From NCBI GenBank assembly GCA_030452275.1, contig JAKDMR010000071.1, forward strand, positions 1 through 8,410: a DNA stretch of 8,410 bases. The letters are read 5' to 3'. Both the position numbers and the translations under genes were made by a program. The notes beneath the pieces were generated by a model. The model worked only from the letters and a program-made list of their open reading frames with translations. It had not been told where the DNA came from and searched no databases. This document shows positions 1-7,116 of the stretch, in pieces. Position 1 is the stretch's first letter; each line of letters begins with the position of its first letter. The stretch is from Candidatus Nitrosocosmicus sp. (lineage in GTDB: Archaea > Thermoproteota > Nitrososphaeria > Nitrososphaerales > Nitrososphaeraceae).

Positions 1-44
1 TTCAAGGAAATTCTTTATAGTTAGCAGCTGAAACATTCAGAAAT

Positions 45-98
45 ATGAGCGAAAGGAATAATGATAACCCGAAACCTGACGAATCTCAAAATAATTAA
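45..98 (+). other. 17-codon hydrophilic stub in frame with the primase
   Basis: A short ATG-initiated frame encodes MSERNNDNPKPDESQNN and ends at TAA (96-98). It lies in exactly the same frame as the primase that starts at 111, with only four sense codons between the stop and that ATG. The composition (Asn, Asp, Pro, Glu, Ser) is that of a disordered N-terminal tail. It may be the former N-terminus of the primase, cut off by a nonsense mutation, or a chance or leader peptide. No ribosome-binding site is obvious. Which reading is right cannot be settled from this sequence alone. Confidence 0.3.
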
Positions 99-110
99 TC
101 CACTGTTACT

Positions 111-1160
111 ATGTCTATCCCCACCGATCTAAAACGGAATATACACTTAGTCTTTTCTCATTTCAAGGGTCAGGAGTTTTTATTCCCACGTTCCATAATG
201 ACGGCCAAAACCAATGGTCACGTATTTGTAGATTCAGAAGAAGAATTGATAGATTACTTTGAAGAGGCTGAATTTATTGACTGTAGGATTAATGGTTATC
301 CGTATCACTATGACAAAGATACAAGAAAATTATATCCTAGCTTTATTTTTATAGATCTAGATTTATCATCATGTTCTACTTGTAAGTATCCAATTAGAAA
401 ACTAGATTACGTACTTAAACAAACCTTAAAGAAAATAAAAGAAGAAATCAATGGCCACCCGACCGTCCTTTGGACGGGCGGTGGATATCACATTTATCAG
501 CCTATTAAAATTGTAACAAAAGATCAAGAGAGGCTCCCTTTGGAGAATTTCACTGAATTTCAAGAATTTATATCCATTGTTAGGGCCGACCTAACAACCG
601 AGTTTATCAGGTTTGCTGGTAAATACCTTACTAACAATAAAGGAGACTCAAAACATAATCCCTCTATATACTCATGTCTAATTCGAATACCTGAAACTAT
701 TAATTCAAAATATAACGAAAAAGTAAGGATAATTCAAGAATGGGATGGTATAGAAGCGATTGCAAGTCCAATAATATTACCTTTCATAGATCATCTTATA
801 CAAATAAAAATCGAGACTGAAGAAGTTAGGAAAAAAGACTCGAATATTGGTTTAAAAGGAAATAACAAGAAAATAGTTTGGATTGAGAAATTACTCCAAA
901 CTCCAATTTCAGATCATAGATACTTTTGTCTTTGGCACATCCTAATCCCTTATCTTAAAAACATCAAAGGATTTTCACATGACGAAATAATCCTCATAAT
1001 TACAGAATGGTTGGACAAATGTAATATGATAAACAGTGTTAAGTGGAAATACCCTCAAAGAATAGAAGAACAATTGAAATATGACAAGGGATTTCCTCCC
1101 ATTGGCTTAGAGAATCTGAAGGAGGAAAATTTCGAACTTTATAAATTATTGCAAAAATGA
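111..1160 (+). CDS. AEP-like primase/primase-polymerase with C-terminal PriX/PriCT-like module
   Basis: This 349-residue protein has the three hallmark motifs of archaeo-eukaryotic primases in order. Motif I is FIFIDLDLS, with acidic residues D82 and D84 that would bind metal. Motif II is TGGGYHIY, with H127. Motif III is IRIPETINSK at about 191-200, with R192, N198 and K200. In this superfamily these residues form the nucleotidyl-transfer centre that makes primers or extends DNA. After a lysine-rich linker (about 235-255) comes a helical module (about 256-349) opening with VWIEKLLQTP and containing EWLDKCN. It resembles the accessory PriX/PriCT-type domains of primases; that part of the call is tentative. 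The ATG at 111 is the first start after an in-frame TAA at 96-98, and no Shine-Dalgarno is seen. No helicase or replication-origin gene lies beside it, so a role in element replication, repair or damage tolerance is inference. A decayed paralogue lies at 4555-5331. Confidence 0.8.
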   Translation: MSIPTDLKRNIHLVFSHFKGQEFLFPRSIMTAKTNGHVFVDSEEELIDYFEEAEFIDCRINGYPYHYDKDTRKLYPSFIFIDLDLSSCSTCKYPIRKLDYVLKQTLKKIKEEINGHPTVLWTGGGYHIYQPIKIVTKDQERLPLENFTEFQEFISIVRADLTTEFIRFAGKYLTNNKGDSKHNPSIYSCLIRIPETINSKYNEKVRIIQEWDGIEAIASPIILPFIDHLIQIKIETEEVRKKDSNIGLKGNNKKIVWIEKLLQTPISDHRYFCLWHILIPYLKNIKGFSHDEIILIITEWLDKCNMINSVKWKYPQRIEEQLKYDKGFPPIGLENLKEENFELYKLLQK

Positions 1161-1454
1161 TAACCGCCTCTTCTAAAGCCTTCACTGCTTTCACTTCTTT
1201 CAACAAACCGTTTGCAGGTTGATTAGATTAATAATAAATAAACTAAGATAACTTATAGTTTATCATGTTCTTTACTATTTTCGGATATTGACTTATTTTT
1301 AAAGTAAAGGTCACTAAAACTTGGATTCTTCCAAAATCAAGTTGTATTAGAATGGTCTCCATATAAGAATCTGACAGTTAACTTTGTTTCAACTCCTACA
1401 GTTGCACTTGATATCTGGATAGTAGAAATGTATCGCTAAAATATTCTACTTGAA
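1161..1454. other. intergenic spacer between primase and DsbA pseudogene
   Basis: This AT-rich gap separates the 3' ends of two convergent units. It contains a small palindrome (CAAAC-C-GTTTG, 1204-1214), a 6-bp inverted repeat AAACTA/TAGTTT (1240-1245 and 1256-1261) and T runs around 1277-1280 and 1296-1300. The T runs could end transcription of the primase in the archaeal fashion. I see no coding sequence here. Confidence 0.4.
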
Positions 1455-2330
1455 TTATGTATTATTCAACAATTGATCTATCACATCTTCAAAGATTATC
1501 AAAGGTTGATGTCCTTCTATTGCGGCTATCCTAGTTGAATTATCTTTAAAGATAAGAAATGTTGGAGTGCTTTGCAAACCAATGTTTTTTGCAAACTTAT
1601 CATTTTCTTCCACTGTTTTAACATACTTGTTAGAATCCAAACAATTCATAAATTGAGATATATCAGATACATTAACGTTCTTTGCAAAAGTTATTAGGCT
1701 CTCTTTAGTAAGCCATCCAGTATTTTCACCATTGGAATTTCTATAGACCTCATTATGATACTCCCAATACTTGCCCTGTTCAGCTGCACAGTAAGAGGCC
1801 TCTGCAGCGAGTGTAGAGAGTTCATCGGGTCATAAATCAATGAGAATAAAATCATTGAATCCAAACCGAGTAATTCTGGAGTCTACGTACTTTGAAATTA
1901 ATTCATCCTTAGTCTCTTGATTGAATCGAGCACTAAACGGATCTTGATAATCCCCGAATTCAATAATGTTATTTGGTACAACGTCTTCTCCAAGCGCTGC
2001 AGCGCTTGGAACTCCCAGGTTGGCTAGATTGGATATCAATGCCTGTATATCAGTAGGATTTGATTGATTATTAGTCGAATTGTCAACACCATGATTTTCT
2101 TTCGTTTGGGTGTCTGAATCAGATACATATTCTGAATTCACCTTGACTACTGTACCAATATAATTACTGATGGTAATCGGAAAATCAATACTAGGAATTG
2201 AACATTCATTTGCATCTCCCTTGGTCAACAGGGTTTTCTATTGTATAACTTCGTTGATGGCAATGGGTGCACATAGGACTACATTTCCTGTCATTATTGT
2301 CATAAGTATTAATGACCCGCTTCTAATCAA
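1455..2330 (-). pseudogene. DsbA-family (thioredoxin-fold) protein, broken by two in-frame stops
   Basis: Read on the minus strand, one continuous frame has the anatomy of thaumarchaeal DsbA-like exported oxidoreductases. It starts with a hydrophobic N-terminus (from about 2330, containing GSLILMTIMTGNVVLCAP). LTKGDANECSIPSIDFPITI and a linker follow. The thioredoxin segment begins IIEFGDYQDPFSARFN, continues LAAEASYCAAEQGKYWEYHNE, and ends with the cis-Pro loop QSTPTFLIF and the TAA at 1455-1457. The frame is cut by TAG at 2238-2240, just after the hydrophobic segment, and by TGA at 1830-1832 in mid-domain; the three pieces stay in register, so these are nonsense changes rather than frameshifts. 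The usual active-site CxxC position reads DPFS, so both catalytic cysteines are absent. It would not work as a disulfide oxidase even without the stops. Pieces from TTG 2228 or ATG 1649 could in theory be translated, but neither makes a complete fold. Confidence 0.8.
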
Positions 2331-2419
2331 ATTTGGAAATATATTACATATTTTGCTGTTTGTTGCAAATCAAGGCCATATCATTACATCTTTATTAGTA
2401 AGTAACAGATAAGACATGC

Positions 2420-4435
2420 ATGGTAAATTTCCCTGATGAGATACTTTATCCCAGCGGTAATAAAATATATATTGATAGAAAAAAATGGTTAGTAGGTTTA
2501 AAAGTACCATACACGATTAGCACAATAACTAACAAACTTTCACAATTTTCGGTAACTCTCGAAAGCCCTTTGAATCCCTCGGAAGTAATAAATAATACAA
2601 GTAATAATTTTTGGGTTCAAACTGCAGAGATATTTACTGAAGGTGATATTATAGGTACTTTACAAAATGCATTTGGTCCTGATTTTGATTGGGTAGGGCC
2701 TGTATATAGTAATCCTGATATTCCCGGTCAAAAAGGACTACTCTGTCCATTACCAAATGTACTAATTATCACGTTCACATCACTAGCCTCAATTGATGAA
2801 CCTTCAATTTCACAAGATCTTCAAAACACTTTTTCCATGAAGCGATCTTTGGAAAAATCACAGTACTCTGGAGTTAATACACACTATTATGTAATACAAG
2901 ATACAATCAATTATGATGCCTATCAAATAAAAACGGCATTAGATCCAAAAACAGATGTCTATAGTTCGATTAGATTTGAACATATGCCAATGATAGTTCC
3001 TATATCTCATGTTCCCAATGACTTGCTTTTTACCAGCCAGTGGAACATGATACGTATTAGGGCAGGAGGTGAAGGTACTACAGCATGGGATTTATCAATC
3101 GGAAGTGAAGATGTGGTAATTTGTGTGATTGATACTGGATGTGATTTAAACCATCCAGATCTTAAGTTTGCCAGTTCGGGTCTAAACTTAGATTCTATGT
3201 TAGCCAATGGTTCTCCAATAGAAGGACCGCAACTTGGAGATAATATAGGACATGGAACTGCAGTTGCAGGTATCATTGCAGCCACAATTAATAATTCACT
3301 CGGAGTTGCCGGTGTGGCTGGAGATTGCAAGATACTTCCTCTTGCCTTTGTAAGGTGGACAGAAGAGGAACTAATAAGAGGAATAAATTTTGCAAAAATA
3401 TCTAAAGTAAGGGTTATTAATATGAGTATTTCTTTTGATATCCCTGATGTAACAGCGGTAGAACAAGCCCTTAGTGAGGCATCGGTTGAATCCCTTATTT
3501 GTGCTTCTACTGGTAACACCAATAGTAGTACTGTAAGTTATCCTGCAAGAAGTAAATATGTAATGGCATGTGGAGCTTCAGACCAAGATGATAATCGTCA
3601 ATCACCATCTAGCCCTGTTTTATGGGGATCAACTTTAACAGGTTCTAATTTTGGGCCCCAGATGTCTGTAGTAGCTCCGGGCATTTCCATACCTACAACT
3701 GATATAGTGGGACCTTTAGGATACAGTTTCACAGGGGATTCTATCCTTGGATTTCAGGGAACCTCCGCAGCAGTGCCCCATTTATCTGGATTAGCGGGAT
3801 TGCTATTCAGTGTACATCCTACTCTAAGTCCCGAAGAAGCCCGCATTATAATAGAGAGAACAGCTGATAAAGTAGGAACATTACCCTATACCCATGATCT
3901 ATCTCATCAACACGGTACCTGGAATGTAGAAATGGGTTATGGAAGAATTAACGCTTTACGTGCTGTGATTGCAGCAGCACAATTTAACCCTGACTTGCCA
4001 TGGTATCGAGAGGTGGTTCTTGCTGGGACCATGGTACTACATGATTATGAACCTGACATAATTGCAACTGTACCTGATGAGGAAAAGACCAGTGTATTTT
4101 CTGTTAGTGGAATTCCAACTACTTGGCAAGTAGGTCCCTTTCAAACACATGTGGATATTCCTGCTTGGATTGATAAGGTGGGAGGAGAAGTGAGAGGCGA
4201 AGTTCGTCTCGCACTTGATTGGAAGACTGATTCTTCTATTGATGTTAATTTTAATATAAAGCTGTATGAAGGAACATCTGAGGAAACCGATGACCTAGAT
4301 GGTGAATTAACTGGAACGTTAAACATACCAAAAAATACAACGGGTTTAATTACTGAAAAAGTAATGAATACAGCTGAGGATAGCGAGGATTTCATTCAAC
4401 TAAGTATGACAATTGCAAATAATCAACGACCTTAG
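2420..4435 (+). CDS. S8 family subtilisin-like serine protease
   Basis: This 671-residue protein carries a complete subtilase catalytic set: D238 in VICVIDTGCDLNHPDL, H278 in NIGHGTAVAGI, the oxyanion-hole N366 in STGNTNSSTVSYPA, and nucleophile S449 in FQGTSAAVPHLSG. Residues 1 to about 195 look like a prodomain. The junction VPNDLLFTSQWNMIRI leads into the peptidase domain (about 205-525), as in many S8 enzymes. The last 140 residues form a separate, apparently beta-rich domain with many acidic residues. No signal peptide or membrane segment is visible at the start (MVNFPDEILYPSGNKIYIDR), so the enzyme is either cytoplasmic, exported by an unusual route, or its true N-terminus is lost. The frame uses the ATG at 2420; an ATG at 2416 is out of frame. 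It stands alone on its strand, diverging from the broken DsbA gene. Its substrate is not predictable. Confidence 0.9.
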   Translation: MVNFPDEILYPSGNKIYIDRKKWLVGLKVPYTISTITNKLSQFSVTLESPLNPSEVINNTSNNFWVQTAEIFTEGDIIGTLQNAFGPDFDWVGPVYSNPDIPGQKGLLCPLPNVLIITFTSLASIDEPSISQDLQNTFSMKRSLEKSQYSGVNTHYYVIQDTINYDAYQIKTALDPKTDVYSSIRFEHMPMIVPISHVPNDLLFTSQWNMIRIRAGGEGTTAWDLSIGSEDVVICVIDTGCDLNHPDLKFASSGLNLDSMLANGSPIEGPQLGDNIGHGTAVAGIIAATINNSLGVAGVAGDCKILPLAFVRWTEEELIRGINFAKISKVRVINMSISFDIPDVTAVEQALSEASVESLICASTGNTNSSTVSYPARSKYVMACGASDQDDNRQSPSSPVLWGSTLTGSNFGPQMSVVAPGISIPTTDIVGPLGYSFTGDSILGFQGTSAAVPHLSGLAGLLFSVHPTLSPEEARIIIERTADKVGTLPYTHDLSHQHGTWNVEMGYGRINALRAVIAAAQFNPDLPWYREVVLAGTMVLHDYEPDIIATVPDEEKTSVFSVSGIPTTWQVGPFQTHVDIPAWIDKVGGEVRGEVRLALDWKTDSSIDVNFNIKLYEGTSEETDDLDGELTGTLNIPKNTTGLITEKVMNTAEDSEDFIQLSMTIANNQRP

Positions 4436-4554
4436 GGTATTAATAGTAGAGGGAAAATTAGAGGTTATTCTTTTCTCCATTGAACTTTCTCCCTATTGAT
4501 GGCTCTTATATTATCGGTATTTTCTCGACACTGGTTAAAATTATAGCGGCTCGA

Positions 4555-5331
4555 CCGACTGTGTTATAGACAGTTAATGGTTACCATATCTATCTGTCAT
4601 TGGATGCAATGGTTTTGGACCAGATTGATATATTCTCGAAAGAGAACTTTCCAAGTCTTTTCCAGTCAAACCTTAGCAAGTATTATGAATATTCGGTATC
4701 AGAATTATTCCTAAAGTTCGCAGAAAATTACTTTACAAATGGCAAGGCCGACCCTCTTCATCACCCAAAATATGGAAATAGTCTAATTCGGATTCCTGAT
4801 ACTTATAACTCAAAATGTCTGAAAAGGGGACTGTCCAAAGATGAATCCAAAGTTAAAATTATTCAAAAGTGGGATGGAAAAAAACTCCCAATTCAATTGT
4901 TCCTCAAAGACTTTAGAAGATGGATAATACAAGAGGCGATAAATGAGAATAAGAAACAAAGTCAAAAGTCCAAGTCAAAAGTCGTTTCATTTGAAAAGTT
5001 CAATCAGAAAGGCGGCAGAATCGAATGGATAGAAAAACTACTTCAAACACCACTTGAGGACTATAGAAACTATTGTCTATGGAGAATAATCGGTCCTTAT
5101 CTACTAAACGTCAGAGGACTTTCAGAAGAAAATACAGTTAAGCTCTTGCAAGAGTGGTTAGATAAATGTAATGGTATGAGAAGACTTAGCTTTAATCCCA
5201 GATCTAAGATTTATTCCACAATAAAAGGTAGCAGAGGATTCAAGCCAATTTCACTTGCAACACTGAAAGAAGAAAATAGGGAATTATATTTTCTCTTAGA
5301 GAATATGAATATACTTCAAAAAAAGGTGTGA
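4555..5331 (+). pseudogene. 5'-truncated second copy of the AEP-like primase
   Basis: The frame is clearly paralogous to the primase at 111-1160. Upstream of the first possible start it still reads PTVL, then TAG (4567-4569), then TVNGYHIY. The intact copy has PTVLWTGGGYHIY, so the Trp codon TGG has become TAG. From there about 254 codons are open: FSKENF, motif III (LIRIPDTYNSK), a basic linker rich in Lys/Ser/Gln, and the C-terminal module (IEWIEKLLQTP, EWLDKCN), ending GFKPISLATLKEENRELYFLL. The region of motif I with its two aspartates is missing: the frame upstream to the TAG at 4459-4461 has only a weak FLPID, and the spacing is too short. A start at TTG 4600 would give a 243-residue protein without motif I or the motif II histidine. 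That product could not catalyse, but its intact C-terminal module could still bind a partner. I favour a decaying gene, and expression as a regulatory fragment is the alternative. Confidence 0.8.
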
Positions 5332-5566
5332 CTCGGGGGTAAATTTTCTTAACACCTTTCCTGATAATAGAGAGTAAAAAGACGAATAATCCCAAAAATA
5401 CTCTATCTTGTAATATAACTATAATTCTCATGTGGATTAGCCCCGCTAATAGTCTATCATTACTATCATTACTAATTAATAGTAAATACTCCTATATTTT
5501 CGACGTCTATTAAATCATTAAAGAACATCTATACAAAATTATGGATGTAGTGCCTAGCTTAATTGA
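5332..5566. other. spacer between convergent genes with hairpin and tandem repeat
   Basis: This gap lies between the 3' ends of the truncated primase (+) and the PsbP-like gene (-). It holds a short T-rich stretch just after the primase stop (TTTTCTT, about 5344-5350), a 6-bp hairpin ATTAGC-CCC-GCTAAT (5436-5450) and a nine-base tandem repeat TATCATTAC (5455-5463 and 5464-5472). I see no convincing gene. These elements fit a shared termination region. Confidence 0.4.
5436..5450. terminator. possible bidirectional terminator hairpin
   Basis: A perfect inverted repeat, ATTAGC / GCTAAT, with a three-base CCC loop lies between two convergent genes, where a terminator would be expected. It lacks a strong T tract, and archaea generally rely on T runs rather than hairpins, so the function is uncertain. 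Confidence 0.25.
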
Positions 5567-6622
5567 TCACTTCTTGTTTATAGATATAGTGTTTAATTCT
5601 CGCAATTGATCCTTTATTTCGTTTGAATTTTGCTTTCCATAAGTTATTAAAATTCTGTCATCATCCTGCAATACATAGTTCATTATATCTTTTGTTTCGT
5701 TTCCATTTACATAGTACCTAAGATTATAATCTTCGTTATCACAGTAGCGTTGATTAGTGTCTGTTATAAAACAGCCATTCGATATATCCATTTTAATACT
5801 TTTAAAAAATTCACTCATTGGTACTTTAGTCGAGTGTTTATGGATAGTTGTTCCATCAAGTTTACCGTTAAAACTTTCGATGTGAATATAGTTAGATCTC
5901 ACCATGTATGGTTGTTGTGCTAGGTCCAAGTTTGTACCATTTAGGTTAATCAATAAAGCTGCATGTTCATGTGCAGAGCCTAATTCACCATATTTTGAAA
6001 CAAACAAGTAATATGGTGACGGTTTATTGGCATCATCTAGTTTTATAGAATTTAACACTCTTCTAAGATCTTCACTATACTGAGGTTCATCAAAATAGTT
6101 AGGTGGGGCCACCATAGTAAATAACTTATAACCTTGTCCATTGTGGATAAAAGTGATTATCTCACCAACATTATCACCAACTTCCGAAGTTGCGAGATAT
6201 AGATATGAATAAGATGGTACAGAACTAATATTATATTTATTCTCTTGTATATCTTCTATTATTTTAATAGTTGTTCCATCCACACCGTTGATTGATAGGT
6301 CATATTCTTTCTCGTCTTCTAAGTAACCTTTGGCGTCGGTTATATCTACTGGCCATATCCCCATTCGTGCAAATGTACTATAACTAAGTCTGTCTTTATC
6401 AAAGATCTCATAATCAAAGTACAAATTTTTGTCATCATAAAAACGGGTTGTCTCATCGGTGACCTTCCAACCAGATGGAATTTCTATAGTCAAATTGAAG
6501 TAGTTGTTCGTATAATTTTTCCAGCCTGTTTCATTATTTGTTTGAGCAAAGCTTTGATTATATGCAATGGCTGTTAGAGTAATAAGTAAAATACTAATAA
6601 ATGCAAAGGTTATTTTAGACAA
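5567..6622 (-). CDS. secreted PsbP-like protein with C-terminal HEH/HKH domain
   Basis: The product is 351 residues. Residues 1-26 form a classic Sec signal peptide (a Lys, then the hydrophobic run FAFISILLITLTAIA, with probable cleavage after SFA). A PsbP-like domain follows (about 34-195), recognisable from GWKNYTNNYFNLTIEIPSGWKV, a sequence typical of archaeal PsbP-related exported proteins of unknown role. The C-terminal part (about 203-333) is a separate domain with HEH at 218-220, VRSNYIHIES, HKH at 261-263, a pair of cysteines (C284, C294) and the endings YYVNG and RILITYG. To my knowledge this arrangement recurs in thaumarchaeal exported proteins. The clustered histidines suggest metal binding and the cysteines a disulfide, both inferred. 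Several NxS/T sequons would allow surface N-glycosylation. Translation probably starts at TTG (6620-6622), which alone gives a complete signal peptide; AAGG lies just upstream on the coding strand. Confidence 0.85.
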   Translation of the reverse strand: MSKITFAFISILLITLTAIAYNQSFAQTNNETGWKNYTNNYFNLTIEIPSGWKVTDETTRFYDDKNLYFDYEIFDKDRLSYSTFARMGIWPVDITDAKGYLEDEKEYDLSINGVDGTTIKIIEDIQENKYNISSVPSYSYLYLATSEVGDNVGEIITFIHNGQGYKLFTMVAPPNYFDEPQYSEDLRRVLNSIKLDDANKPSPYYLFVSKYGELGSAHEHAALLINLNGTNLDLAQQPYMVRSNYIHIESFNGKLDGTTIHKHSTKVPMSEFFKSIKMDISNGCFITDTNQRYCDNEDYNLRYYVNGNETKDIMNYVLQDDDRILITYGKQNSNEIKDQLRELNTISINKK

Positions 6623-6776
6623 TTACCTTAAGAAAGTCAAGCCCGCATAATATGATTTGTTCTCAAATATGTGAATTTTATTATCATAATTCATCGGATT
6701 CAGGTAAGTGGATCAGTTGTTGGAATGCTGTAAAGATAATTCGAGACTTGTTTTATTGCTAGAAGAGAATTACTAG

Positions 6777-6827
6777 AAAATCGGGTCTTGCATAAGCAGC
6801 GTGGAACTAGAGATGCAAGACCCTTTT
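6777..6827. repeat. perfect 11-bp inverted repeat (strong hairpin)
   Basis: The arms GGGTCTTGCAT (6783-6793) and ATGCAAGACCC (6813-6823) are exactly complementary and enclose a 19-base loop. The stem can extend by AAAA (6777-6780) pairing with TTTT (6824-6827) around a two-base bulge. It looks like a terminator or a small structured RNA. However, it sits between divergent genes, where neither flanking gene would need a terminator. It could be the end of a small transcript or a relic of a mobile repeat. Confidence 0.6.
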
Positions 6828-6861
6828 GAAATTGTTGTGGGAGTTAACTATTACTATCATA

Positions 6862-6975
6862 ATGACTTTAAAAACACCACATATCGATAGTCATGTTTCA
6901 CTATGGTTACAATTCCCATTTGAACAAAATCAATTAATACAGCAAGTTTGGGGATATTTTGAAAGCGAGATGTGA
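6862..6975 (+). CDS. possible 37-residue small protein
   Basis: An ATG-to-TGA frame encodes a short peptide that begins MTLKTPHIDSHVSLWLQFPF and ends GYFESEM. It has three aromatic/Trp-containing stretches and no membrane segment or known motif. A purine-rich GGGAG lies about 20 bases upstream, too far for a normal ribosome-binding site. It follows the strong hairpin at 6777-6827. It may be a chance frame or a gene remnant; only its unusually sense-like composition in AT-rich DNA supports it. Confidence 0.2.
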   Translation: MTLKTPHIDSHVSLWLQFPFEQNQLIQQVWGYFESEM

Positions 6976-7044
6976 CTTTAGTATGTTGTTATTGCTTTCA
7001 ATAAAATACGATTTTAGTCACTATTACTTTAAAACAAATTTAAC

Positions 7045-7074
7045 AATTACAATTATTATCTAATTATTGTAATT
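7045..7074. promoter_or_regulatory. AT-rich inverted repeat upstream of the sensor gene
   Basis: Arms AATTACAAT (7045-7053) and ATTGTAATT (7066-7074) are perfectly complementary with a 12-base spacer. They lie about 25 bases upstream of a TATA-like box and 43 bases before the start codon, a position fitting an operator or activator site. In DNA this AT-rich such a palindrome could also be chance. Confidence 0.3.
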
Positions 7075-7096
7075 CCATTCTATATTTGAAAATAAA

Positions 7097-7104
7097 CTTA
7101 AATA
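7097..7104 (+). promoter_or_regulatory. TATA-like box (CTTAAATA)
   Basis: CTTAAATA resembles the archaeal TATA element. With the usual distance of about 25 bases, transcription would begin near 7125-7130, slightly inside the frame that starts at TTG 7117. If so, the mRNA would be leaderless or translation would begin at a later codon, such as a TTG or ATG further in. Confidence 0.35.
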
Positions 7105-7116
7105 CACTAAAATTTA

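Larger units (their letters stand above)
6623..7116. other. 494-base AT-rich divergent intergenic region
   Basis: The region separates the PsbP-like gene (-) from the orphan sensor gene (+), so it should hold promoters for both. It contains a strong hairpin (6777-6827), a possible 37-codon frame (6862-6975), an AT-rich inverted repeat (7045-7074) and a TATA-like box (about 7097-7104). No larger gene is visible on either strand. Confidence 0.5.

Noticed and set aside
2271..2291. Lipoprotein signal (lipobox) in the DsbA leader, from the VVLC sequence
   Set aside because: The residue before the cysteine is Leu rather than Gly, Ala or Ser, so it does not fit a lipobox.
2170..2412. 80-codon plus-strand frame over the DsbA N-terminus
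   Set aside because: It is antisense to the hydrophobic leader and first part of the DsbA pseudogene, whose minus-strand reading has recognisable family signatures; this frame has none.
3007..3522. 171-codon minus-strand frame inside the subtilase
   Set aside because: It lies opposite the catalytic Asp and His region of a clearly coding gene; its low-complexity Ser/Pro/Ala/Ile composition is typical of a shadow frame.
4141..4395. 84-codon minus-strand frame at the subtilase 3' end
   Set aside because: It is antisense to the C-terminal domain and rich in serine, with no motif and no promoter evidence.
5240..5431. 63-codon minus-strand frame with a hydrophobic start
   Set aside because: Its N-terminus could pass for a membrane segment, but most of it overlaps the well-conserved end of the primase copy on the other strand, and the rest shows no conservation signal I recognise.
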